Source of the DNA: Parcubacteria group bacterium
GTDB lineage: Bacteria; Patescibacteriota; Minisyncoccia; JACPHC01
Direction: 5' to 3'
DNA: 41,793 nt
Assembly: GCA_016188775.1 (NCBI GenBank)
Contig: JACPHC010000005.1
Coordinates: forward strand, 1 to 41,793
The position numbers and the translations under genes were made by a program. The notes beneath the pieces are model-generated. The model did no database searches. It was not told the DNA's origin and saw only the letters and a program-made list of their open reading frames with translations. Shown piece after piece: positions 1-9,238 of the stretch; within the stretch, counting starts at the first letter, position 1, and every line of letters begins with the position of its first letter.

Positions 1-19
1 CATTCCCTTTCAAAAAATA

Positions 20-174
20 GAGGCCAGCCCCGCCGCCTTGCTTGTCAAAGCAAAGCACCACAGAAAAATACTCTTTTCATTAGGAGAAAAAGAAATCCGG
101 CGCGCGCAAAATGAAAAGAGCAAAGAGTATTTTTCTGTGGTGCGGCGAGTGTCAGCGAGCGGCGGCGGGGCGGC
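20..174. repeat. Long imperfect inverted repeat (foldback) upstream of the histidine phosphatase gene
   Basis: gcaccacagaaaaatactcttttcat (55-80) is complementary to atgaaaag(agcaa)agagtatttttctgtggtgc (111-143); outer gccccgccgcc is complementary to ggcggcggggc. Confidence 0.8.
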
Positions 175-234
175 TTCATTCGTCGGGGTTCGTTTGGTAA
201 AAAGTTCGGATTTTGTTCAGGAGACACAGCAAAA

Positions 235-954
235 ATGAAAAAATCAAAAGAAGAACTTATTCAAAAGTGGCCGAATCGATTGGTTTTGGTTCGCCATGGT
301 TTATCCGTTTATAATGAAGAGCGGGAGCTTATTAATCGAGGCATTTTAACGACATACACAAAAAACGTTAAAGAAGTTCGCAATGCCGATATAGTTCTTT
401 CGGAAAAGGGCAGGGAGCAGGCGAAAAAAACCGGAGTTTTTTTGAAAAAAGAATACGGCAATTTTGATCTCATTTTTATTTCTCCATTTAAGCGAGCTTA
501 TGAAACAGGAGAAATTATCGCCAAAAATTTTCCAAAAGCGCGATTGATAATCGAAGAAAGGATTCGCGAAAAAGAATTTGGCATAGCGGATGGAATGACG
601 CCGGATGAAATAAAAAAACATTTTCCCTACGAGTACGAGAGAAGATTAAAAGAAAAAAAATATTATTTCAGGCCGATCGGAGGCGAATCTTACCCCGATG
701 TTAATTTGAGAATTTGGTCTTTTCTTTCAACAATTGTCCGCGAATACGCGAAAATGAATATTTTGGTCGTTTCCCATTCCGCGGCGATGTTTTCTTTTAG
801 AAAGCTTCTTGAAAAATTCACGGAAGAAAAACTTCTTGAAGTTGATAAAACCGATGATATTAAAAATTGCGGGATTATTTCTTATATTTATGATTCGGGT
901 TTAAAGCCAAAACCAAAGTTAAGATTGGAGTTTTACAATAAAAAAACTTGGTGA
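235..954 (+). CDS. Histidine phosphatase / phosphoglycerate mutase family protein
   Basis: LVLVRHGLSVYNEE (RHG motif), SPFKRAYETG, VVSHSAAM; SD aggag about 12 nt upstream. Confidence 0.85.
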   Translation: MKKSKEELIQKWPNRLVLVRHGLSVYNEERELINRGILTTYTKNVKEVRNADIVLSEKGREQAKKTGVFLKKEYGNFDLIFISPFKRAYETGEIIAKNFPKARLIIEERIREKEFGIADGMTPDEIKKHFPYEYERRLKEKKYYFRPIGGESYPDVNLRIWSFLSTIVREYAKMNILVVSHSAAMFSFRKLLEKFTEEKLLEVDKTDDIKNCGIISYIYDSGLKPKPKLRLEFYNKKTW

Positions 955-1026
955 TTTTTTGTTTTTTTTAGAAACACAAAAAGTCTTATATCAAAATTTG
1001 ACTATCTTCTTTTTTTATATTATTAT

Positions 1027-1052
1027 AAAAATGCCTTTGAGGGCATTTTTTT
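1027..1052 (+). terminator. Rho-independent terminator after the histidine phosphatase gene
   Basis: aaaatgcctttgagggcatttttttt: stem plus T-run; lies inside the over-extended 5' part of the 959 ORF. Confidence 0.75.
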
Positions 1053-1108
1053 TATGGAAATTCGCAACACCCTCCTTCGCTAAAAGCTTCGGCGGGCAAA
1101 TCGCTTAT

Positions 1109-2884
1109 ATGGAAATAAGAAACATCGCTATTATCGCTCACGTTGATCACGGCAAGACAACCTTGACCGACGCCTTGATGCGCCAAACCGGCGCGTTTAA
1201 AGAAGGAGTTTCAATGGATTCAAACGCCTTGGAGCTTGAGCGCGGCATTACAATTTATTCAAAAAACGCGGCGATTATTTATCGCGGCGTTAAAATAAAT
1301 ATCGTTGATACGCCGGGACATGCCGATTTTGGGTCGGAAGTGGAACGGGTTCTTCGTTCTATCGATTCTGTTCTTCTTGTCGTGGACGCGCAGGAAGGGC
1401 CAATGCCCCAGACCCGTTTCGTTTTAAAAAAATCTTTGGAATTGGGACTAAAACCAATCGTCGTCATAAATAAAATAGACAAATCAGCGGCCGACCCTGG
1501 CCGAACGGAAGAACAAGTGCTGGAACTTTTTTTGGAACTGGGCGCCAATGACGAACAAGCTAATTTTCCCATTATTTACGCGATCGGCCGCCAAGGAATC
1601 GCCAAGTTCAAATTGACTGACGAATCAAATGATCTCACTCCTCTTCTGGATTTGATTCTTTCGCGCGTTCCTTGCGCGTCCTCGGAATCGCTTGAGCGTC
1701 AACCGTTGCGATTCCAGCCTTTTAATCTCGCCTACGATAATTTTTTGGGACGGATGGCGGTGGGGCGCGTTTATGAGGGAAGGCTTCAGGCCGGCGCGAA
1801 TGTCTTTGTGAAAAAACAGAATGGCGAAATTCGCTCCGGCAAAATCACCAAAATTTTTACTTTTAACGGATTGGAAAGAATAGACTCGAAAGAAACAAGC
1901 GCCGGCGATATCGCGCTTATTGCCGGATTGCCCGATATAGATATCGGCGAAACCGTCACGACTGACGCGAACGCTTTGTCGCTTCCCGTCATCGCGATTG
2001 ATGAGCCGACCATCACTCTTAATTTTTTAGTCAATAATTCTCCCTTTATGGGGCGGGAAGGAAAATACGTGACATCCCGCGAATTGCGCGAGTATTTGGA
2101 GCGAGAATTGGAAGTCAATGTCGGTTTGCAAATTGATTTTAAGGCGATGGACGTGTTTCAGGTTTGCGGCCGCGGCGAATTGCATATCGCGATACTGCTC
2201 GAAAATATGAGGCGCGCCGGATATGAAGCGCAGGTTTCCCAGCCCAAAGTTATTATCCGCGAAGAAAAAGGCGTCCAGCTGGAACCGTTCGAGGAAGTCA
2301 TTATAGATACGCCAAAAGAACATCAAGGCGCGATTATTGAACACCTTGGCGCTCGCGCGTTCATTTTAAAAAATATTATTCAGCATGGCGAAATTATGAG
2401 GCTTGCGTTTGAAGGACCCACGCGGGGACTTTTGGGATATAAAAATCAGTTTGTCATTCAGACAAAAGGAGAAGGAATTCTTTCTTCGCGCGTTTTGGGT
2501 TTCAGGCCGGCCGCGGGAGAGATTCGAAAAAGGAAAGTCGGTTCAATGATTTCCATGGCCAATGGAAAATCTTCCGGTTATTCCTTGTGGGGACTTCAGG
2601 AACGAGGGACTCTTTATATAGGACCGGGAACGGAAGTGTATATTGGGATGGTAATCGGCAATACGTCAAAAGGAAATGATATGAACGTAAATCCCACTAA
2701 AGGAAAACAGCTGACAAATATGCGTTCTAAAAGCTCCGACGAGGCGATTGAGCTTATTCCTCCGTTTAAGCTGACTATTGAAAACGGTCTGGAAATAATG
2801 GGCGAGGACGAATATTTGGAAATTACTCCCATCAGCGTTCGTCTTCGAAAACAGAATCTTGGACTTCCTCATATCTTAACGTAA
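1109..2884 (+). CDS. typA: GTP-binding protein TypA/BipA; likely start ATG 1109 rather than 959
   Basis: MEIRNIAIIAHVDHGKTTLTDALMRQTG, DTPGHADFGSEVERVL, NKID; whole-length TypA-like. Confidence 0.95.
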   Translation: MEIRNIAIIAHVDHGKTTLTDALMRQTGAFKEGVSMDSNALELERGITIYSKNAAIIYRGVKINIVDTPGHADFGSEVERVLRSIDSVLLVVDAQEGPMPQTRFVLKKSLELGLKPIVVINKIDKSAADPGRTEEQVLELFLELGANDEQANFPIIYAIGRQGIAKFKLTDESNDLTPLLDLILSRVPCASSESLERQPLRFQPFNLAYDNFLGRMAVGRVYEGRLQAGANVFVKKQNGEIRSGKITKIFTFNGLERIDSKETSAGDIALIAGLPDIDIGETVTTDANALSLPVIAIDEPTITLNFLVNNSPFMGREGKYVTSRELREYLERELEVNVGLQIDFKAMDVFQVCGRGELHIAILLENMRRAGYEAQVSQPKVIIREEKGVQLEPFEEVIIDTPKEHQGAIIEHLGARAFILKNIIQHGEIMRLAFEGPTRGLLGYKNQFVIQTKGEGILSSRVLGFRPAAGEIRKRKVGSMISMANGKSSGYSLWGLQERGTLYIGPGTEVYIGMVIGNTSKGNDMNVNPTKGKQLTNMRSKSSDEAIELIPPFKLTIENGLEIMGEDEYLEITPISVRLRKQNLGLPHILT

Positions 2885-2945
2885 TTGTAGTTTAGTAAAG
2901 ATATCTCATTGAGAATTATAAATAACAACAAATCAGCGTATAGCC

Positions 2946-2973
2946 TTGACAGCGAATTTTGCATCTGTATAAT
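2946..2973 (+). promoter_or_regulatory. Consensus sigma70-type promoter
   Basis: TTGACA (2946-2951), 16 nt spacer, TATAAT (2968-2973). Confidence 0.75.
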
Positions 2974-3072
2974 GGATTTTGCGAATGCGATTTATGTTTA
3001 ATTTATTAAACCATTACCAAAAGACAGGCGGGCAACTTGGCGATTAGTTTTTGTTTAGTGATGAAAGTGAAG

Positions 3073-3096
3073 CCCCCGCCTCTGACGGGGGTTTTT
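3073..3096 (+). terminator. Intrinsic terminator between the promoter and 23S rRNA
   Basis: cccccg cctctga cggggg ttttt. Confidence 0.8.
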
Positions 3097-3211
3097 AAAT
3101 TAAATATAAATATAGACGGAAAGAAATTTAACAATTTAACTCGCCTGAATTTTTATTTGTTATCTCAAATTTAGGCGAGAATAATCCTTTGAAATTCGGA
3201 GAAATTTCAAA

Positions 3212-3238
3212 GGGTGATATTAAGCAAGTCTAGGTGGG
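3212..3238 (+). other. 5' arm of the pre-23S processing stem
   Basis: gggtgatattaagcaagtctaggtggg is complementary to cccaccttgacttgcttaatatcaccc (6968-6994), 26/27 positions. Confidence 0.85.
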
Positions 3239-3735
3239 TATTTTAAGAGCGTATGGTGGATGCCTTGGCACCAAGAGGCGAAGAAGGACGTGGCGTGACT
3301 GCGATAAGCGCCGGGGAGGTGTCTAGCGACCTTCGATCCGGCGATGTCCGAATGGGGAAACCCAATCTCGCAAACCGAGATTGTCCTTGACGTAAAGTCG
3401 AGGAAGCGAACCCGCTGAAGTGAAACATCTCAGTAAGCGGAGGAAAAGAGAAAGAATTTTATTCCCCCAGTAGCGGCGAGCGAAAAGGGAGAAGCCCAAA
3501 CCCACGCGTGTTTTGTTTTTAACAGGACGCGTTTGGGGGTAGTAAGAAAACAGCGTCCAGGCGCGAGCTTGGAGGGAGTTTAAAAAAATGAAACTTCGTT
3601 AGTCGAATGGCCCTGGAAAGGCCAATCAAAGAGGGTAATAGTCCCGTAGACGAAAACGGTTTCATGTTCCTTGTTGTTTATCTTGAGTAACCCGGGGAAA
3701 GACTGCCCTGGGCGAAGCATCCCTGACTACAGGGA

Positions 3736-3795
<60 letters not shown>

Positions 3796-5861
3796 CAGCC
3801 CGGTGAGGGCGGTGAAATAGTACCTGAAACCATATGCTTACATAGAGCGGGAGCCTTTGACGCAAGTTGAGGGTGACCGCGTGCCTATTGAAGAATGAGC
3901 CAACGACTTTGAATGCATAGCAGTCTAAGTCCTTATAAGGGACGGAGGCAAAGCGAAAGCGAGTGCGAAAAGCGCGCCTGTTCCGCTTTCAGCGGAACAA
4001 ATGCTGTGTGTTTAAGACCCGAAGCCAGGCGAGCTTACCATGGTCAGGACGAAGGTCGCCGAAAGGCGACTGGAGGTCCGAACTCATACGCTGTGCAATA
4101 CGTTGGGATGAACTGTGGTAAGAAGTGAAAAGCTAATCGAGCCTGGGAATAGCTGGTTCTCTCCGAAACAGTTTTAGGACTGGCGTCCTTTATTAATTTC
4201 GCGGGGGTAGAGCACTGGATGGTAATCATTGGGAGAAATCTCGGATAACCAATCAAACTCCGAATACCGTGAATGAGAAGGATAGTTAGACCATGGGGGC
4301 GAAGCTCCATCGGTCAAAAGGGAAACAGCCCAGCCCAAAATTTAAGGTCCCTAAATTAAAGCTAAGTGCAAGCAAGGAAGTGGAATTTCTTAAACATCTA
4401 GGAGGTTGGCTTAGAAGCAGCCATCCTTTAAAGAGTGCGTAACAGCTCACTAGTCGAGAGATTCCGCGCCGAAAATTTATCGGGGCTAAGCTTTATACCG
4501 AAAATTTGGATGAGCGTTCAATACGTTGAGCGCTCGTGGTAGGAGAGCATTCTTTACGCAGCGAAGTTGAGGGCGCGAGCCCCAATGGAGCGTAAGGAAG
4601 AGAGAATGTTGGCATGAGTAACCGCAAGTCCGACGAGAACTCGGACCACCGAAAACCTAAGGTTTCCTTGGCAATGTCAATCATCCAAGGGTTAGTCGGT
4701 CCTAAGGCAATGGCGAAAGCCGCAGCTGATGGACAGCCGGTTAATATTCCGGCACTTCTTTGTTTTTTCAAGAGAATGACGAAAAGTACTAAATCGAGCG
4801 TATTATTGGATTTATGTTTCTTCGCCCGCGAGGGCGCGGGAAAATTATTCCTTCGGGAATGAAATTCGATGAAAATTTTTCCGAGAAAAGTTCTTAAGAG
4901 CTAAAAACAAAGAAACCGTACCGTAAACCGACACAGGTAGGTAAGGCGAGAAGCCTAAGGTGAACAGGTGATTCCTCGTTAAGGAACTCGGCAAAAAAGC
5001 TACCCGTAAGTTCGCAAGATGGGTTCCCAGCATATAACTTGTTATGTGCTGGGCGCAGTTAAAGTGTCTCTAGCGACTGTTTATCAAAAACACAAGTCCC
5101 TGCTAACTCGCAAGAGGATGTATAGGGGCTGACACCTGTCCAGTGTTGGAACGTTAACGGCGAAGGTCTTGGATTTTAAGATTATATCAAAAGATTTAAG
5201 GCTCGAGCCCGAAGCGCCAATGAACGACCGCGATAACTATAATCGTGTTAAAGTAGCGTAACCCCTTGCCAGGTAAGTTCTGGCCCGCATGAAAGGTGTA
5301 ACGACTGGAGAACTGTCTCAACGAGGAGCCTGGTGAAAATGCAATTCCGGTGAAGACGCCGGGTACCTGCGACTAGACGAAAAGACCCCGGGAGCTTTAC
5401 TGTAGCTTGGTATTGGCTTTTTGTTTTGAATGCGTAGCATAGGAGGGAGACTTTGAAGTTCCGTTTTCGGACGGAATGGAGTCGTCAGTGAAATACCTCT
5501 CTTTCAAGGCTTTAAGTCTAACCTTTGACGCCAAACGTCAGAGAGACAGTGCCTGGTGGGCAGTTTAAGTGGGGCACTTTCCTCCCAAAAAGTAATGGAG
5601 GAGTTTATTAAGGTCGGCTAACTCCGGATGGAAATCGGAGTGATAGGGCAAACCCATAAGCCGGCTTAACTGCGAGGCGCGCATGCCGAGCAGGTGCGAA
5701 AGCAGAAGTTAGTGAACCGACCGTACTTCGTAGGAAGGCGGAAGATCATCGGCCAAAAGCTACCCCGGGGATAACAGGCTGGTACCGCCCAAGAGTTCAT
5801 ATCGACGGCGGTGTTCGGCACCTCGATGTCGGCTCCGCGCATCCTGGCGGTGGAGAAGCCG

Positions 5862-5892
<31 letters not shown>

Positions 5893-5979
5893 CGACGCGA
5901 GCTGGGTTCAAACCGTCGTGAGACAGGTTGGACTCCTATCTGTCGCAGGCGTCGATACTTGAGGGGAGCTGCTCCTAGT

Positions 5980-6747
5980 AAGAAATTGCTACTTTCGCCA
6001 GTAATGGCGATTGATAATTCGGCTAATAACGGTGGAATCTTAATAAATTTGGTCTGTTGATAACTATAGTTGTTGCGGTCCAATAATTATAGTACAATTA
6101 ATTGAGGACCAAAGTAATTAATTAAGACAATACCGTGGGAAGTCGATCTAAAATTAATTTAGCATATATTGCTGGTTTTCTTGATGGCGACGGCAGTTTA
6201 ATGATGCAAATTAAGAAACGTAAAGACGGAAATAAATCTGGAAAACGTTTCATGTTGACTATTTGTTTTTATCAAGATTCACGTCATGACAAAACTTTGT
6301 CGTGGATCCGAAATTTACTTGGCATAGGTTATATTTCAAAACGAAATGATGGCATAACTGAACTGCGAATTAACGGATTTAAACAAATAGAAAAAATACT
6401 AAAGAATTTACTGCCATTTATTAAATTTAAGAAAATACAAGCAAATCTTCTTTTCGAATCTTCAAAAATTCTTCAAAAAAAGCATAGTTTAAAAAATACT
6501 GATTTAAGAAAATTGGTAAATAATATTTATCGAATTCAATCAGAAAATTATGCAACGAAGAAAAAGAAAACAAAAGAAGAATTGTTTAAAATTTTAGATT
6601 TGACCCCGTAACGACTGGATTCTTTAAGTAAGACTTTTTACTTAAAGATGAAGATAATATCAATAATTTGATATTATAATACGCCGACCCCCGCTAAAAG
6701 CAGGGTGAAGATATAGTCTACACTTCTAGCGATAGAAGAATTATGTG
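5980..6747 (+). other. Group I intron in 23S rRNA domain VI (sarcin-ricin loop)
   Basis: 5' exon ends ctcctagT, intron ends G before acgagagg; candidate P1 tagT/Gcta with terminal U-G pair; R-like gtaacgactggat and S-like aagatatagtct core motifs; encodes a LAGLIDADG ORF. Confidence 0.88.
6135..6611 (+). CDS. Single-motif LAGLIDADG homing endonuclease encoded in the 23S intron (GTG start)
   Basis: LAYIAGFLDGDGSLMMQI motif, 158 aa, located inside the intron. Confidence 0.9.
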   Translation: MGSRSKINLAYIAGFLDGDGSLMMQIKKRKDGNKSGKRFMLTICFYQDSRHDKTLSWIRNLLGIGYISKRNDGITELRINGFKQIEKILKNLLPFIKFKKIQANLLFESSKILQKKHSLKNTDLRKLVNNIYRIQSENYATKKKKTKEELFKILDLTP

Positions 6748-6967
6748 ACGAGAGGACCGGAGTGGACCAACCTCTGGTGTGCCAGTTGACCCGCCAGGGT
6801 CATTGCTGGGTAGCTATGTTGGGACGGGATAAGCGCTGAAAGCATATAAGCGCGAAGCCCACCTCAAGATCAGGTATCTTAGATTCGTGGAAGATGACCA
6901 CGTTGATAGGCTGCAGGTGTAAGCGTCGTAAGGCGTTTAGCCGAGCAGTACTAATAAATCATTTATG

Positions 6968-6994
6968 CCCACCTTGACTTGCTTAATATCACCC
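6968..6994 (+). other. 3' arm of the pre-23S processing stem
   Basis: Complementary to 3212-3238. Confidence 0.85.
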
Positions 6995-7060
6995 GCCAAA
7001 ATTTTTATTTACTCGCCAAAAATTTTTAAAATTTAGGCGGGTGAAAAATTTAGGCGGGTA
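6991..7060. repeat. Tandem/nested hairpins in the 23S-5S spacer
   Basis: acccgcc...actcgcc...atttaggcgggt...aatttaggcgggt: two left arms and two right arms. Confidence 0.7.
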
Positions 7061-7063
7061 AAT

Positions 7064-7174
7064 TGCCTCCGCGACCATAGCGGGCGGGACCAACCTCTTC
7101 CCATTCCGAACAGAGTCGTTAAACCGCCTGACGCCGATGATACCCGCAAGGGGAAAGTAGGTATTGCGGGGGCA
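7064..7174 (+). rRNA. rrf: 5S rRNA
   Basis: tgcctccgcgaccatagcggg...ttcccattccgaacagag...gtaggtattgcgggggca; terminal stem closes; followed by a T-run. Confidence 0.92.
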
Positions 7175-7197
7175 TTTTTTATTTGTTACGATTTTTT

Positions 7198-7362
7198 AAG
7201 ACCTCCTGCATAATAATTTTTCGTAGCGAAATGCAGGAATTTTGAGCGAAAATAATGAAGAACGAGGCGGCATATTTGACTTAAAATACGCCAACGAGTT
7301 CTGAATTATTTGCAGCCAAAATTACAAATTGCAGCAGAAAAAATTATTTTGCAGGAGGTCTT
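7198..7362. repeat. Inverted repeat with 24-nt arms, right arm contains the SD of the next gene
   Basis: aagacctcctgcataataattttt (7198-7221) vs aaaaattattttgcaggaggtctt (7339-7362), 23/24 complementary. Confidence 0.85.
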
Positions 7363-7366
7363 TGAT

Positions 7367-8107
7367 ATGGATTCGCGATTTAAAAAACAAATTTTAATAG
7401 CTTTGATTTTTTTGGCAATAATAGCTGTCTTTGTTTTTTTGATTTACTTGATTTTTAAAAAGCCCGTTTTAACGCCAAAAATTATTGAAAAACCCCAACT
7501 TCCCGAAATTCTTTTTTCCAGGTTTTTTCTTGTTTCCGGTTCCAGTTATGACGTTTTGTTTCGGCTCAAAAATCCGAACGTAAATTTTGGCGCCTCCTCG
7601 GTTGTTTATAAAATAGAATTTTTAAATTCGGCCAATGATTTAATTGTTGAGAAAATTGGAGAAACTTATCTTTGGCCATTAGATGAGCGATGGGTGGCAG
7701 TTCCTCAAATTTCCGTTCCTTCTTTGCCGGCTAAATTGAAAGTGATTGTCGTTTCCGCCAACTGGGAAAAATTATCCGATTTTATTCCGCCGCGTATTTC
7801 AGTTTTTTCCGGAAAATACGAAGAGATAAAAAATAACGGCGTTTTTGCCAAAGCGACCGGTCGGATTAAAAATGGCGAAGTTTTCACTTTTGAAGATATT
7901 GATATTTTCGCGGTGGCCAAAGACGGCTTAGGAAACGCGCTTTCGGTTAATTTTACCAGAATCGGCAAAATCGAGGCCGGCCAAGAAATTCCGTTTGAAA
8001 TCAGCTGGTTTCGGTCTTTTGAAGGCAAAGTAGCCAAGCTCGATCTGGAAGCGAGAACGGATATATTTCAAAATGAACTTTTTTTATCTTCATTTAAAAA
8101 AGATTGA
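7367..8107 (+). CDS. Membrane-anchored protein of unknown function; start ATG 7367 preceded by ggagg
   Basis: One N-terminal TM helix (ILIALIFLAIIAVFVFLIYLIF) plus a predicted beta-rich extracytoplasmic domain; overlaps rodA. Confidence 0.8.
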   Translation: MDSRFKKQILIALIFLAIIAVFVFLIYLIFKKPVLTPKIIEKPQLPEILFSRFFLVSGSSYDVLFRLKNPNVNFGASSVVYKIEFLNSANDLIVEKIGETYLWPLDERWVAVPQISVPSLPAKLKVIVVSANWEKLSDFIPPRISVFSGKYEEIKNNGVFAKATGRIKNGEVFTFEDIDIFAVAKDGLGNALSVNFTRIGKIEAGQEIPFEISWFRSFEGKVAKLDLEARTDIFQNELFLSSFKKD

Positions 8108-9200
8108 TTGGATTCTTTTGGGAGCGATTTCGGCCCTGTGTTTAATCAGTTTGGCTGTTATTTTCAATCTTTCCTCAATTAATTTCCATAAGCAATTAAT
8201 TTGGTTTGGACTGGGAATTTTTATTTTAATTTTAATCAGTTTAGCCGATTATCGGATTTTAAAAACTTATCCCGCCCCTCTTTTATTTATTTATTTTTTA
8301 AGCTCGATTCTTCTTTTAGGCGTTATTTTTTTTGGTCAAAGAGTCAGAGGGTCGCTTTCTTGGTTTAATTTAGGCCTAGCGACTTTTCAGCCCACGGAGA
8401 TTGCCAAGCCTATTCTTGTTTTACTATTGGCCAAATATTTTTCTCTTCGGCATATTGAGATGTATCGGATTCGGCATTTAGTCGTTTCCGGTATTTACGC
8501 TTTTTTGCCCATAGCGCTTTTATTGGCTCAACCGGATTTGGGATCGGCCGTGATTTTCGGCTTGATCTGGCTGGGAATGGTTTTGCTTTCCGGCATTAAA
8601 TCGCGTCATCTTTTAGCTGTAATATTGATTTTTGGAATTATTTCCGTTTTGGCGTGGAATTTTTTTCTGGCCGATTATCAAAAAGGGAGGATTATGACAT
8701 TTTTACGGCCGGAAACGGATTTTCGCGGCCGGGGCTATCAAGCCCGGCAAACCTTAGTCGCGGCCGGATCCGGTGGATTTTTCGGCCTCGGGCTCGGTCA
8801 GGGCTATCAGGCGCGTTTGGGATTTTTGCCGGAGCCGACGACTGATTTTATTTTTTCAGCTATTTCCGAAGAGTTGGGACTGGCGGCCGGAATATTTATT
8901 TTTTTTCTCTACGGTATTATTTTTTGGAGGATTATGAAAATCGGTCTGGCCGCGGACAATAATTTCGCTCGGCTTTATTCTCTGGGTTTGGGCGTTATGC
9001 TGGCAGCCAATTTGGCTATCAGTATTGGGATGAATCTTGGTCTTTTGCCGATCACCGGAATTCCGACTCCGTTTTTAAGTTATGGCGGCTCTTATCTTAT
9101 TTCTCTTTTTTTGGCTTTCGGCATTCTTCAGGGCATTCACGTCAGAAATAGAAGCGACAGCCTATTGACTTTATATTATAGAGATATAGGATTCCAATAG
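8073..9200 (+). CDS. rodA: Rod shape-determining protein RodA (SEDS family)
   Basis: Multi-TM SEDS protein; QPTEIAKP, QPDLGSA, GIPTPFLSYGGS. Confidence 0.92.
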   Translation: MNFFYLHLKKIDWILLGAISALCLISLAVIFNLSSINFHKQLIWFGLGIFILILISLADYRILKTYPAPLLFIYFLSSILLLGVIFFGQRVRGSLSWFNLGLATFQPTEIAKPILVLLLAKYFSLRHIEMYRIRHLVVSGIYAFLPIALLLAQPDLGSAVIFGLIWLGMVLLSGIKSRHLLAVILIFGIISVLAWNFFLADYQKGRIMTFLRPETDFRGRGYQARQTLVAAGSGGFFGLGLGQGYQARLGFLPEPTTDFIFSAISEELGLAAGIFIFFLYGIIFWRIMKIGLAADNNFARLYSLGLGVMLAANLAISIGMNLGLLPITGIPTPFLSYGGSYLISLFLAFGILQGIHVRNRSDSLLTLYYRDIGFQ

Positions 9201-9238
9201 AGGTCTTTGAAAATTTAAAAAAGGAGGGAAGGGAATCG

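Noticed and set aside
1066-1100. ccctccttcgctaaaagcttcggcggg hairpin
   Set aside because: Short imperfect palindrome; may be a repeat, but only one copy seen here.
959-1108. N-terminal 50 codons of the typA ORF
   Set aside because: They include an intrinsic terminator; TypA homology begins at ATG 1109.
6599-6612. ttgaccccgtaa in the intron identical to the left end of the 11366 foldback
   Set aside because: Explained by the HEG C-terminus and conserved intron core; no paired right end nearby. Could be chance, so not claimed as a third element copy.
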